Shown here: positions 1 through 8,725 of the stretch, in pieces | Position numbering within the stretch: the first letter of the stretch is position 1 | Layout: each line of letters starts with the position of its first letter | Source of the DNA: Bacillota bacterium | GTDB taxonomy: Bacteria; Bacillota; Clostridia; Christensenellales; UMGS416 | Assembly: GCA_023410875.1 (NCBI GenBank) | Contig: JAEYPH010000039.1 | Coordinates: forward strand, 46,386 to 110,385 | DNA length: 64,000 bases | Reading direction: 5' to 3' | The notes under the pieces: model-generated | The model's database searches: none | What the model saw: the letters and a program-made list of their open reading frames with translations, nothing else | What the model was told of the DNA's origin: nothing | Program-made: the position numbers and the translations under genes

Positions 1-294
1 ATGCAGGAGAACTACACCCGCACCATCACGCTTAAGGACGTAGCCGACCATGTGTATGTCTCACCGGGCTATCTCTCTGCGCTGTTCAAGGCCAACGATG
101 AAACCTTTTTAAAGGCGCTGACAGCTCTGCGGGTGGACCGCGCCCGGGAGTTGCTGGCAGACCCCAGCTTGAAGATCTATGAAATCGTGGGCATGGTCGG
201 CTATTCCGACGCCGCCTATTTCACCGAAGTGTTCAAGCGCCAGACAGGCATCACGCCCATCGAATACCGCAACGGCAGCCGCGCCGGCGGCTGA
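1..294 (+). CDS. AraC/YesN-type response regulator, C-terminal DNA-binding part (5' partial)
   Basis: Only the last 97 residues are inside the window; the gene almost certainly starts upstream, so the ATG at position 1 is probably internal. The visible part is a complete AraC-type double helix-turn-helix: a first HTH around VADHVYVSPGYLSALFK and a second around IVGMVGYSDAAYFTEVFKR, ending in the usual TGITPIEYR motif. A sensor kinase of the YesM type follows 11 bases downstream, so this is very likely the output half of a YesN/YesM two-component system that controls the sugar importer genes immediately after it. The receiver domain is not visible and is inferred from the pairing. Confidence 0.88.
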   Translation: MQENYTRTITLKDVADHVYVSPGYLSALFKANDETFLKALTALRVDRARELLADPSLKIYEIVGMVGYSDAAYFTEVFKRQTGITPIEYRNGSRAGG

Positions 295-305
295 GCGGAG
301 GGCTC

Positions 306-3125
306 TTGAAAGGGAAGAGGCTGCACATACAAAAGGGAATGACGCCCGGGCGCATCATCGGCCTGGCGTTGGCGCTGCTGCTGTGCGCACAGCTGGCCAT
401 GATCTCCATCGGTCTGCAATATGCAGGCTCCATCCGCAGCTCCATACAGGCCCAGCGTGCCGGCGCCATCTCCGAACAGCTGGAGCACAGCCTGAGTGCC
501 GAACTGTGGGACCTCAACAACCTGCTGCAGCTGATGCTGATGCCCGACACGACCCGCTACTTCGCCGCTTTCATGACCCTGCGAGACCGGGCCGAAGCTG
601 ACCTGGCCCGGGCGCAGCTGCAGCAGCGCTTCCGGGACCTGCAGATGGACAACGAACTCATAGACAGCGTCTATTTGATCGGCGGTAACATCAACCAGCA
701 ATCTCATTACATGGCCGGCGGCGATTTTCTACTGCAGGACATTCCCTTCATGCGCATAGACACCCTGCGCCATTCCGGGCTGGAGGTTTCGCTGCTGAGC
801 GACCACGACCAGTTCGTGCGGGCCGATATGGATAAAATGCGCACCCAGTACAGCACCGCCAGCGCGCTGCTGAGCGCCGGAGAGATTGCCGACATGGAGG
901 CGCTGCTGCGCCACATCGACGGGCACGTCTTCATCGCCAGCGGCAACGAGAACGTGCTGGCCATCATCGTGCTGCGCGATGAAGCCTTCCAGCGGCTGCT
1001 GCCCGAGGGTTCGGCGCAGGGCGCAGCCTATACCCTCGTGCGCACAGACGGCGAGACGCTGTGGTCCACAACCGAGCAGCCGGAGCTGCTGCGCGCCGCC
1101 GCCGAAAGCGCCGCCACCGCCAACGCCCGCGACGGCGCCTACACCAACATCATCCGGGAGCTCACGCCCTTCCGGCTGCGCCTGGTGTGCGCCCAACGCC
1201 AGGGGGACGGCCTCTTTCAGCCCGCGGAGCTGCTCAACCGCATGCTGGCCGTATCGGTGCTCACGCTGACGGTAGCCTTTCTATTCAGTTTTTTCTATTT
1301 GCAGATCGTATTCCGGCCTTTCCAGCGCATCTCGCGCCGCATGGACGCCCACTCGGGCGCCGCGCAGGATAGCGCCTTGTTCCGGCCCATCCCCGAGACG
1401 CAGCACAACGTCTTTCACACCTTTACGCTGCGCAACAAGCTGATCATGCTATTCTGCGTGGCGCTGATCATACTGATTTCCGCCGACGCGCTGCTGTTCT
1501 CCCGCCTGCTGGACGATGAAACCCAGCGCTGGACCGACGACGCTGCCCAGGAAATGGGCGCCTTCGCGGCCATCGCCGTGAGCGACCAGGCGCAGTATTA
1601 CGCCAACACCGCCAACCAGATCGCCACATCACAGCGGTTCCAGAACTACGTGCTGGAGAATATCAAATACTCCTCTGCCATCACCTCGCAGCCCATGGTG
1701 TTTCCGGGCATTGGCGGCATCTCCTATTTCGTGCTGCTCAACCCCACGGGCGAGAGCTTCTATTCCTCGATCTATTCCTACAACAGCCAGATGTTTAACA
1801 TCGCCTCCAGTGATCTTCTCGATGTGGACCAGCCCTACTGGGTGCTCAATTACAGCAACCCCGTGGGCAAGGGTTCCACGGCGCTGCTGCGCCGTGTGCA
1901 CTGGGAAGGCCTGGACAGGGTGGTTTGGCTGCTGATCGTGCCCAGGGAGGATGCCTTCGTCGTGGCGGAGACCGACCGCATTAAGGCAAACTATTCGCTG
2001 TCCAGCGCCACGCGCTATGCGTTCTACACCCACCAGACCGCGCTGCCGGCGGGCGGCAGCCCTCTGCGCTATACGGCGGCGCTGGATCACCCCGGCTGGA
2101 CGCTGTCGGTGGAATATGTGTTCTCCGACGTGGCCGCGCTCAAGCTGGCCTATCAGGAGCGCTTCCTGTTCAGCGTGCTTCTGGTGTTCCTGCTGTCCGC
2201 CGCCATCGTCATACGCGTCTCCACGGTGCTGACGCGGCCCATCCTGCGTCTAAAGGACGCCATGGCCGAAACCTGGGCCGATGGGCGCACCCGCCTGCTG
2301 GAGTATGACAGCGCCGACGAAATCGGCGGCATCATACACAGCTACAACCGCATGATCGTGCGGCTGGAGGAGGCCACTCAGGAGAACCTGCGCATCACCC
2401 GGGAGAATGCGCTTAACAAGATACGCGAAAATGAGCTGCTCAGCATGAAGGCCCGGGCCGAGTTCAGCATGCTGCAAGCCCAGATCAACCCCCACTTCCT
2501 GCATAACACGCTGGCCACCATCAACATGCTGTGCCTGCGCCACGGCGACGCCGACACCAGCGGCATGGTGACCGCCCTGGGTGATCTGCTGCGCTACAGC
2601 ATCTCCGTGGGCGCCGATACCGCCACGCTGGACCAGGAGATGCGCCACGCCGCCAACTACATCAAGATACAGCAGGCGCGCTTTGGCAACAGCTTCCATG
2701 CAGCCTTTGACATGCCGCAGGAGCTGAAGCGCTGCCTGGTGCTGCGCACGATCCTGCAGCCGCTCATCGAGAACGCCATCAAGCATGGCTTTGAAGGCTG
2801 GCAGAGCGGCGGCCTCATTGAGATCACCGTGCAGTTGCAGGGCACCCTGCTGCGGCTGACCGTGCGGGACAACGGCGTGGGCATGGATGAAGCCACGCTG
2901 CAGCGGCTGCGCACAGAGCTGGGCGGACAGTTGGACGACTGGCACAGCGGCGGCAGCTCCATCGGGCTTAAGAACGTCTATCACCGCCTGCAGCTGCGAT
3001 ATGGAGAGCGCATGTCTATGGAAGTCCACAGTGTGCTGATGGCCGGCACCACGGTGGAGCTGGTGTTCCCCGCCGAATTCGACGCTGAATATGAAGACGG
3101 CAACGCCAGCGCATCTGAAGAATGA
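306..3125 (+). CDS. YesM-like membrane sensor histidine kinase with two sensor segments
   Basis: Membrane histidine kinase of 939 residues starting at TTG, chosen because a GGAGG sits 5 bases upstream at 297-301. A first transmembrane helix lies near residues 17-37, followed by a long extracytoplasmic part, a second helix near 312-335, a third near 376-395, another extracytoplasmic part, a fourth helix near 620-640, a HAMP linker and the kinase core. The core shows the phospho-acceptor motif NPHFLHN (His730), the N box LIENAIKHG, and G boxes DNGVGM and IGLKNV, all typical of the YesM/LytS (His_kinase) family. Usual YesM proteins are about 580-600 residues, so this one carries an additional TM-sensor-TM unit. 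It probably senses an extracellular sugar and phosphorylates the regulator encoded just upstream. Confidence 0.93.
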   Translation: MKGKRLHIQKGMTPGRIIGLALALLLCAQLAMISIGLQYAGSIRSSIQAQRAGAISEQLEHSLSAELWDLNNLLQLMLMPDTTRYFAAFMTLRDRAEADLARAQLQQRFRDLQMDNELIDSVYLIGGNINQQSHYMAGGDFLLQDIPFMRIDTLRHSGLEVSLLSDHDQFVRADMDKMRTQYSTASALLSAGEIADMEALLRHIDGHVFIASGNENVLAIIVLRDEAFQRLLPEGSAQGAAYTLVRTDGETLWSTTEQPELLRAAAESAATANARDGAYTNIIRELTPFRLRLVCAQRQGDGLFQPAELLNRMLAVSVLTLTVAFLFSFFYLQIVFRPFQRISRRMDAHSGAAQDSALFRPIPETQHNVFHTFTLRNKLIMLFCVALIILISADALLFSRLLDDETQRWTDDAAQEMGAFAAIAVSDQAQYYANTANQIATSQRFQNYVLENIKYSSAITSQPMVFPGIGGISYFVLLNPTGESFYSSIYSYNSQMFNIASSDLLDVDQPYWVLNYSNPVGKGSTALLRRVHWEGLDRVVWLLIVPREDAFVVAETDRIKANYSLSSATRYAFYTHQTALPAGGSPLRYTAALDHPGWTLSVEYVFSDVAALKLAYQERFLFSVLLVFLLSAAIVIRVSTVLTRPILRLKDAMAETWADGRTRLLEYDSADEIGGIIHSYNRMIVRLEEATQENLRITRENALNKIRENELLSMKARAEFSMLQAQINPHFLHNTLATINMLCLRHGDADTSGMVTALGDLLRYSISVGADTATLDQEMRHAANYIKIQQARFGNSFHAAFDMPQELKRCLVLRTILQPLIENAIKHGFEGWQSGGLIEITVQLQGTLLRLTVRDNGVGMDEATLQRLRTELGGQLDDWHSGGSSIGLKNVYHRLQLRYGERMSMEVHSVLMAGTTVELVFPAEFDAEYEDGNASASEE

Positions 3126-3231
3126 CAGTGTAAATATGAATTTCATCCCATACATGAGCATGTTGAACAGTGATATGATTTCCTCGTAGGGCAGATTCAA
3201 CAAATGTGCGCGTTCAACCACGAAAAAGCTT

Positions 3232-3258
3232 GAGCCGTTCCGCTTCGGTTCTTTTTTT
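3232..3258 (+). terminator. Possible intrinsic terminator or attenuator in the leader of the first binding-protein gene
   Basis: GAGCCG (3232-3237) pairs with CGGTTC (3246-3251) across an 8-base loop and is followed by seven T residues (3252-3258). It lies 107 bases after the sensor-kinase stop and 77 bases before the binding-protein start, so it could end the two-component transcript or act as a leader attenuator. The stem is short and includes one G-T pair. Confidence 0.5.
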
Positions 3259-3278
3259 CTGCCCCGGCGGAGTTGCTC

Positions 3279-3288
3279 AGACCGGTCT
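3279..3288. promoter_or_regulatory. 10-bp palindrome AGACCGGTCT in leader copy A
   Basis: Perfect palindrome, ending 46 bases before the ATG. The matching position in copy B (7196-7205) is GGACCGGTCC, which is also a perfect palindrome at the same distance; the outer A-T pair has become G-C. This paired change suggests selection on the dyad, either as an operator or as an RNA stem. No regulator can be assigned. Confidence 0.45.
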
Positions 3289-3334
3289 TTTCGAGGTAGC
3301 AGGCGCGCACCCCATTCGAGGAAGGAGAGCGTCC

Positions 3335-5164
3335 ATGAAGAAGACCATTGTATGGGCCGTCATCGCGCTGATGATGCTGAGCATGCTCAGTGCCTGCACC
3401 GGCACCCCGGCGACCACTGCGCCCACGACCAGCCCCACGGCCAGCGAGGCCGCGAGTGTAGCTCCCACGACCAGCGAGGCTCCGAGCGTAGCTCCCACGA
3501 CCGAGGCTACCCCCCAAGCCGCAGCTTACCCTGCGCCTTTCACAAAATACGCTGAACCGGTGACGATATCTGTTGGCCGCATGAGCAACGCCGGCGGTCA
3601 GTACGCCCCGGGCGACAGCGCCGAGAACAACGCATGGACCCGCCTGGTCAAGGAAGTCCTCAATGTGGAAATCGACGTCGTCTATGACGTCGACGCCTCC
3701 AACTATGACAGCACGATGCTGCTGGCAGCGGCCAGTGGCACTCTGCCGGACACCTTCCAAATCACCGGCACCCCCGCCGCCTACGCGCTCTTCCTTAGCC
3801 TGGCGAAGCAAGGCAAGCTTGCCGACATCACCGATGCCTACAAGGCCGTCATCGGCGGCAAGACCAAGGATTACCTGGACAAAAACGTGGACACCGCCCT
3901 GCTGAATCAATACTTTACGATCGACGGCAAGCAGTATGGCTTCTCCGCCGGTTCCGAGGGCTATAACACAGGCGCTCTGTGGATTCGTCAGGATTGGCTC
4001 GACGAGCTGGGCCTGCAGCCCCCGAAGACAATCCAGGATATCGAAAGTATCGCTCTGGCCTTCATAAAAGCCGGTAAATGCAAGAGCGGTATCGCTTTTA
4101 ACTCCGGCGCCGGCGGCATATTCGGCCAGTGGCTGGGTATCCTCCCGCTCTTCAACGCCTATGGCTCCTTCCCCGACATCTGGATCGACGACGGCAACGG
4201 CGGCGCGGTTTACGGCGCCATACAGCCCGCAACCAAGGAAGCCCTCACCACGCTGGCTGACTGGACCCAGAAGGGCATCTTCGACAAAGGCATGATCGCC
4301 CTTGCCAACGGCGACCAGGTACGCGACACCTACATCGCGCCAAGCGAGGTAGGCATGTACTTCGACGCTTGGTGGGACCCGTGGCCGCAGTGGGATTATA
4401 AGGGAACTGCTGCCGCCAACGATAACAAGGGCGTCAATTGGGTTCCCTACGCGGCTCCGGTCAGCAACAAAGACGGCATCTTCTACGCCAAGGAAGAAAC
4501 CTACAACCTGGGCGGTCAGGTCGTCATGGCTACTTGCGCGCACCCCGAGGCTGTCATCATGGTTTCCAATTTCCTCGAGGAACTCAACATGAAGAGCGAC
4601 CTGTACACCGCGCAGTACAATCAGTACATCCAGCCGATCATCGGCGGCACTGACGCCCGCACCAACGCTCCTGTTTCCAGCATCGTCACCATCCAGGAGC
4701 GCCCGGCTATCTATGCCGCTATTCAGAACTACCTCTCCACGGGCAAGCTGGAATACGATAAGTCCCTGATTAGCGATGGCAACGCCCCCTACATTCAGGG
4801 CGCCTACGACTATGTCAACGACAAGGGCCTCGAAAAGTGGTTTGCCAGCGACAAGGGCGACACCGCCAAGGCCGATGCCATGTTCCGCTATGTCGGCTAC
4901 AAAGGCTTCAACCTGTTTGGCAAGATATTCATTGGCGGCGAGAAAGACGGCACATACAAGACCGTGAAGCAAGCCTTCATCGGCTCCACCACCTCCTCGC
5001 CGAAATATGCCGCCACCTTGGATGAACTGCGCAACACGACCTTCATGCAGATTATCTCCGGCGAGAAACCTGTCAGCGAATTTGATACCTTCGTAACGCA
5101 GTGGAAATCCCTCGGCGGCGATACCTTCACCCAGGAAGTCAACGACCAGCTCAAGCAGAAATAA
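3335..5164 (+). CDS. Sugar ABC transporter lipoprotein, extracellular solute-binding protein (LplA-like)
   Basis: Binding component of a carbohydrate importer, 609 residues. The ATG at 3335 is preceded by GGAAGGAGAG. The N terminus is a lipoprotein signal peptide with lipobox LSAC (Cys21), then a Thr/Pro/Ala-rich linker (to about residue 60) with two tandem copies of a short Ala-Ser-Val-Ala-Pro-Thr-Thr-rich unit. The mature part is a family 1 type solute-binding protein of the large LplA-like class that partners LplB/LplC-type permeases, which are the next two genes. The length is typical of the class (500-600 residues). The substrate cannot be read from sequence; an oligosaccharide is likely. 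No ATPase gene is present, so a shared MsmX-like ATPase elsewhere is presumed. Confidence 0.92.
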   Translation: MKKTIVWAVIALMMLSMLSACTGTPATTAPTTSPTASEAASVAPTTSEAPSVAPTTEATPQAAAYPAPFTKYAEPVTISVGRMSNAGGQYAPGDSAENNAWTRLVKEVLNVEIDVVYDVDASNYDSTMLLAAASGTLPDTFQITGTPAAYALFLSLAKQGKLADITDAYKAVIGGKTKDYLDKNVDTALLNQYFTIDGKQYGFSAGSEGYNTGALWIRQDWLDELGLQPPKTIQDIESIALAFIKAGKCKSGIAFNSGAGGIFGQWLGILPLFNAYGSFPDIWIDDGNGGAVYGAIQPATKEALTTLADWTQKGIFDKGMIALANGDQVRDTYIAPSEVGMYFDAWWDPWPQWDYKGTAAANDNKGVNWVPYAAPVSNKDGIFYAKEETYNLGGQVVMATCAHPEAVIMVSNFLEELNMKSDLYTAQYNQYIQPIIGGTDARTNAPVSSIVTIQERPAIYAAIQNYLSTGKLEYDKSLISDGNAPYIQGAYDYVNDKGLEKWFASDKGDTAKADAMFRYVGYKGFNLFGKIFIGGEKDGTYKTVKQAFIGSTTSSPKYAATLDELRNTTFMQIISGEKPVSEFDTFVTQWKSLGGDTFTQEVNDQLKQK

Positions 5165-5194
5165 TCGAACTTAGGTTCGGCATGTCGTCAGCGT

Positions 5195-5229
5195 GCCGCA
5201 TGGGTGGGGCTTAGCCTCACCCGTGCGGC
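5195..5229 (+). other. Strong intercistronic hairpin between binding protein and permease genes
   Basis: Arms 5195-5210 and 5214-5229 form a 16-bp stem (two G-T pairs) with a TTA loop and no T run. It sits 30 bases after the binding-protein stop. Such hairpins commonly protect the upstream message and give the binding protein a higher level than the permeases; that role is inferred here. Confidence 0.7.
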
Positions 5230-5257
5230 GCTGATTCTGTTTCCGAAGGAGAAGCAT

Positions 5258-6166
5258 ATGAAGCGTAACGGACACCAATTGGCTTACCATTCCATGATGA
5301 TACCGGGGATGATTGTCCTTCTGATATTCAGCGTGCTTCCGATGGTAGGCCTGCTGATGTCTTTCGAATACTACGAGCCGGCCGCTCCGTGGTTCGGCCT
5401 TAAGTCGGAGTGGGTCGGGTTTGCGAATTTCGTCACGATGTTCATCAAGCATCCGGGCTCCAAGCAAGCGATTATCAACACAGTCATCATCGCCGTTTCG
5501 AAGATCGTCCTCAATCTTATCGTGCCGGTCATCTTTGCCCTCCTCTTGAACGAGCTCACATCCAAGAAGATGCGACGGCTCATCCAGACGGTCGTGGTTC
5601 TGCCGAACTTCCTCTCCTGGGTGGTCGTGGGAGCCATGTTCAAGCAGGGTATTTTCGGCGGCGTAGGCATCATCAACAACGCTCTGCAGACTCTGGGCTT
5701 TATCAGCCAGCCGATCGACTTCATCTCGTCCAACATCTGGATGCGGCCCATCGTCATACTGACCGACGTATGGAAAGGCTTCGGATACAGCGCAATCATA
5801 TATACATCGGCGATTACGTCCATCGACGTCGGGCTCTACGAAGCCGCCGACATCGACGGCGCAAACCGCTGGCAAAAGATGATACACATTACGCTCGCAG
5901 GGATCATGCCCACGGTCATACTGATGGCAACACTCTCCCTGGGCAGCATACTGAACGCCGGTCAGGACCAGATTCTGAACCTGTACAACACGACCACGTA
6001 CCAGTCCATCGACGTCATCGACACGTTCGTCTACCGCATCGCGCTCAGGGAGGGGCAGTTCCACATGGGAACCGCTCTGGGCTTGGCGAAATCCGTTATC
6101 AGCATGGCGCTGATCCTTATTTCCTATAAACTGGCCGACAGGTTTGCCGGATACCGAATCTTTTAG
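5258..6166 (+). CDS. Carbohydrate ABC transporter permease (LplB/YteP-like)
   Basis: Inner-membrane permease of 302 residues. Start ATG 5258 is preceded by GAAGGAGAAG; an upstream in-frame ATG at 5204 lies inside the intercistronic hairpin and has no ribosome binding site. About six hydrophobic segments are visible, and the EAA loop that docks the ATPase reads EAADIDGANRWQKMIHITL. This is the first of the two permeases that pair with the lipoprotein at 3335. The length is normal for the binding-protein-dependent transport family. Confidence 0.94.
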   Translation: MKRNGHQLAYHSMMIPGMIVLLIFSVLPMVGLLMSFEYYEPAAPWFGLKSEWVGFANFVTMFIKHPGSKQAIINTVIIAVSKIVLNLIVPVIFALLLNELTSKKMRRLIQTVVVLPNFLSWVVVGAMFKQGIFGGVGIINNALQTLGFISQPIDFISSNIWMRPIVILTDVWKGFGYSAIIYTSAITSIDVGLYEAADIDGANRWQKMIHITLAGIMPTVILMATLSLGSILNAGQDQILNLYNTTTYQSIDVIDTFVYRIALREGQFHMGTALGLAKSVISMALILISYKLADRFAGYRIF

Positions 6167-6181
6167 GGGGAAGCGACGACG

Positions 6182-7087
6182 ATGGTTAAGAGAAAAATTG
6201 GAATTGGGGACATTGTCATCGTTCTCTGCCTGATTTTTGCAGTGGTGATGTGCCTGATACCCCTACTCAACACGCTGGCAATTTCTTTCAGCGACTCCAC
6301 CAGCGCGGGCGGCGGCAAGGTACTCGTATGGCCTGTCGTTTACGGGGAGCCCTGGTACCATTTCAATCTGGGCGCGTACAAAGAGCTGTTGAAAGACGCG
6401 AAGTTCATCACCGCGCTTTGGATTTCCATCCAGCGCACCGTCATCGGGGTCGGCCTCAACGTTTTGCTGTGCATCCTCTGCGCCTATCCCTTATCCAAGC
6501 CCACCACACAGTTCCGGCGGAAGAACTTCTATATGTGGTTCTTTGTCTTCCTGATGCTATTCAACGGCGGCTTGGTTCCGACCTACGTCGTCGTGTCCCG
6601 CCTGGGGCTCATCAATAAGATAGCTGCGCTGGTGCTCCCCGGCGCGCTTCCCATTTTCAGCTGCATCATACTCATGAATTTCTACAAGACCGTACCGCGC
6701 TCGCTTGAGGAGGCCGCTCTTATTGACGGCGCCGGGCCGTGGCGTGTCCTGACGCAGATTTACATCCCTTTGTCCATGGCGTCAATCGCCGTGGTTGCCC
6801 TGCTCTCCCTGGTGGGGCACTGGAACGATTTCTTCGGCGGGCTTGTCTACATGAGCCAGACGAAGTACTATCCTCTGCAAACGTACATCTACACGCTCTC
6901 CACGAGCGTGGACGCCCAACGCCTGAGCAGCATGACGCCAAAACAGATACAAGAGATGTTCGCGGCGATGGGCCTGCCGTTTTCCAGCGCGAAGGTGGTC
7001 GTCTCCACAATCCCCATCATGATCATCTACCCATTCCTCCAGCGCTACTTCGTCACCGGCCTTGTGATGGGAGCGGTGAAGGAGTAG
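6182..7087 (+). CDS. Carbohydrate ABC transporter permease (LplC/YtcP-like)
   Basis: Second permease of the first importer, 301 residues, starting 15 bases after the first with an AGGGGGAA ribosome binding site. Six hydrophobic segments; the EAA motif reads EEAALIDGAGPWRVLTQIYI, and the C terminus (YFVTGLVMGAVKE) is the characteristic LplC/YtcP ending. It forms the heterodimeric channel with the 5258 product. Confidence 0.94.
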   Translation: MVKRKIGIGDIVIVLCLIFAVVMCLIPLLNTLAISFSDSTSAGGGKVLVWPVVYGEPWYHFNLGAYKELLKDAKFITALWISIQRTVIGVGLNVLLCILCAYPLSKPTTQFRRKNFYMWFFVFLMLFNGGLVPTYVVVSRLGLINKIAALVLPGALPIFSCIILMNFYKTVPRSLEEAALIDGAGPWRVLTQIYIPLSMASIAVVALLSLVGHWNDFFGGLVYMSQTKYYPLQTYIYTLSTSVDAQRLSSMTPKQIQEMFAAMGLPFSSAKVVVSTIPIMIIYPFLQRYFVTGLVMGAVKE

Positions 7088-7152
7088 AAAAAACAATCAT
7101 TTCTCTAGCTTTGCTAGGGTTTTGAGCTTAAACTTAATAACATTGAACATTG

Positions 7153-7325
7153 GCGGTTCTGTTTCGGTTCTTTTTCTGCCCTGGCGGAGCTGCTTGGACC
7201 GGTCCTTGCGAGGTCAAAAGGCGCGCACCCCATTCGAGAAGGAGAGCATCCATGAAGAAGACCATTGTATGGGCCGTCATCGCGCTGATGATGCTGAGCA
7301 TGCTCAGCGCCTGCTCCGGCGCCCC
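7153..7325 (+). repeat. Duplicated leader plus signal-peptide segment, copy B
   Basis: Near-identical partner of 3232-3405, in front of a different binding-protein gene. The first ~21 codons (through the lipobox Cys) encode the same peptide as copy A, while the downstream mature proteins are not close relatives. This copy lacks the clear GAGCCG/CGGTTC hairpin of copy A but retains the T-rich stretch. Confidence 0.85.
7196..7205. promoter_or_regulatory. 10-bp palindrome GGACCGGTCC in leader copy B
   Basis: Perfect dyad at the same distance from its ATG as AGACCGGTCT in copy A, with a compensating change in the outer pair. Candidate operator or RNA stem; no protein can be assigned. Confidence 0.45.
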
Positions 7326-8634
7326 GGCGATCTCCGCTCCCGCCACCAGCGCCCCCGAGGCTCCGGCCACCAAGACCCACGCGCCCTCGGAGCCCGTGGC
7401 CATTCGCATCAGCATCACCGAAGGCGAAATCAGCAAGGATCAGATCGCCGCGTTTGAGACTGCCAACCCCGGCATCAAGATCGAGCTGGCCGCCCTGGAC
7501 GCCACCAAGCTGGCCGCTGAACTGGCCACCAACAGCGCCCCCGACATCATCCGCATCAACGGCGCCTTCGATCTGCCCGGCTATGTCATCCGCGGCATCG
7601 CTTCGGACATCACATCCCGCATGGAGACCAGCTCGGTCATCCAGATGAACGACCTGCTGCCCATCTGCGATGTATACCGCTTCGACGGTTTCGCCATCGG
7701 CAAGGGCCCCTATTACGGCCTGCCCAAGGACTGGTCCAACGACTACGCGATTTTCTACAACAAAAAGTGCTTTGACGCCGCAGGCGTGGCCGTGCCCGAC
7801 CCCACCAAGGTTCTCACCTGGCAAGAGGTCATGGAGCTGGCCAAGAAGCTGACGATCACCCAGGACAAGAAGATCGTGCAATATGGCTTGTCCGCCAACG
7901 AGTGGGGACAGACCGTGCCCTACTTCAATGCCATGATGCAGTACGTGCTGAGCGCCGGCGCCAAGATCAGCAATGATGACAACACGACCATGGATTTCAA
8001 TCAGACCGCCGTCAAGGATTTCATCACCCTGTGGGTGGATGCCGTGAAGGCCAACGTAGGCCCCAACCCCATCAACAACGACCAGACCTCCGGCGGTGAC
8101 CTGTTCCTGGCAGACAAGTCCGCCATGATCATCGACGGCTACTGGTACAGCGGCGTCATCCGCGGCAACGCCAACACCCAGACCCATCTGGATGACTTCG
8201 GCATGCTGCCCACGCCCATGGCCGAGAACGGCGCCCGCGTGGCCCCCACCGGCGGCGCCACCGGCGCCATCATCTACAGCGGCTCCAAGAACCCCGACCA
8301 AGCCTGGACGTTCTTCGAGTGGTTCTTCGGTGGCCAGCCTGCTGATGACCGCGCCAAGACCGGCTGGGGCATGCCCATCTTCAAGAGTAAGCTGGCTCTG
8401 CTGCCCCAGGAGACCAACTTCGACAAGCAGGTGCTGGCCGTCCTCAACGACGAGACCAACTACCAGAAGTCCTTCCTGCCTGTGAACTCCTATCTGGCGG
8501 GCAGCGGCTGGGGCATCTTCGACAAGTATGTCGCCCCGCTGTATTTTGACAAATCCACCCTCGACGAAGCCATCACCGGCATGACCAAGGACGCCAACGT
8601 CGTTGTGACCGAGGCGCGCAACGCGGTCCAGTAA
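7252..8634 (+). CDS. Sugar ABC transporter lipoprotein, family 1 solute-binding protein (MsmE/UgpB-like)
   Basis: Binding component of the second importer, 460 residues, ATG 7252 with AAGGAGAG upstream. Lipoprotein signal peptide identical to that of the 3335 product through lipobox LSAC (Cys21), then an Ala/Pro/Thr-rich linker to about residue 45. The mature protein begins with the ISITEGEISKDQIAAFE type strand-helix typical of SBP_bac_1 and is of usual length (about 430 residues mature). Its two permeases follow at 8726 and 9633. A mono- or oligosaccharide substrate is likely but not identifiable. Confidence 0.92.
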   Translation: MKKTIVWAVIALMMLSMLSACSGAPAISAPATSAPEAPATKTHAPSEPVAIRISITEGEISKDQIAAFETANPGIKIELAALDATKLAAELATNSAPDIIRINGAFDLPGYVIRGIASDITSRMETSSVIQMNDLLPICDVYRFDGFAIGKGPYYGLPKDWSNDYAIFYNKKCFDAAGVAVPDPTKVLTWQEVMELAKKLTITQDKKIVQYGLSANEWGQTVPYFNAMMQYVLSAGAKISNDDNTTMDFNQTAVKDFITLWVDAVKANVGPNPINNDQTSGGDLFLADKSAMIIDGYWYSGVIRGNANTQTHLDDFGMLPTPMAENGARVAPTGGATGAIIYSGSKNPDQAWTFFEWFFGGQPADDRAKTGWGMPIFKSKLALLPQETNFDKQVLAVLNDETNYQKSFLPVNSYLAGSGWGIFDKYVAPLYFDKSTLDEAITGMTKDANVVVTEARNAVQ

Positions 8635-8663
8635 AAGGCGTAACGCCTCCTTTTTGAAAGGCA

Positions 8664-8697
8664 CGGGAGAGGTCAACGCGAAAGCGGACCTCTCCCG
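8664..8697 (+). other. Intercistronic hairpin with GAAA tetraloop after the second binding-protein gene
   Basis: Perfect 11-bp stem (8664-8674 with 8687-8697). The enclosed bases can form a further CGC/GCG stem capped by GAAA (8677-8686). A weaker AGGCG/CGCCT hairpin followed by TTTTT precedes it (8636-8655). The position between binding protein and permease matches the hairpin at 5195-5229 although the sequences differ; mRNA stabilisation or partial termination is inferred. Confidence 0.65.
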
Positions 8698-8725
8698 GCG
8701 CGCTTTCGCTTATGAGAGAGAGGAT

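Larger units (their letters stand above)
3232..3405 (+). repeat. Duplicated leader plus signal-peptide segment, copy A
   Basis: About 170 bases covering the leader, the ribosome binding site, and the first ~25 codons of the binding-protein gene are nearly identical to 7153-7325. Identity is highest across the region shortly before the start codon and the signal-peptide codons, and stops in the linker after the lipobox cysteine. Confidence 0.85.

Noticed and set aside
3126..3334. Known riboswitch in the leader of the first binding-protein gene
   Set aside because: No conserved riboswitch core recognised; only a short hairpin with T run and a 10-bp palindrome.
3197..4972. 591-codon open frame on the minus strand
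   Set aside because: Antisense to the first binding-protein gene; low-complexity composition and no ribosome binding site.
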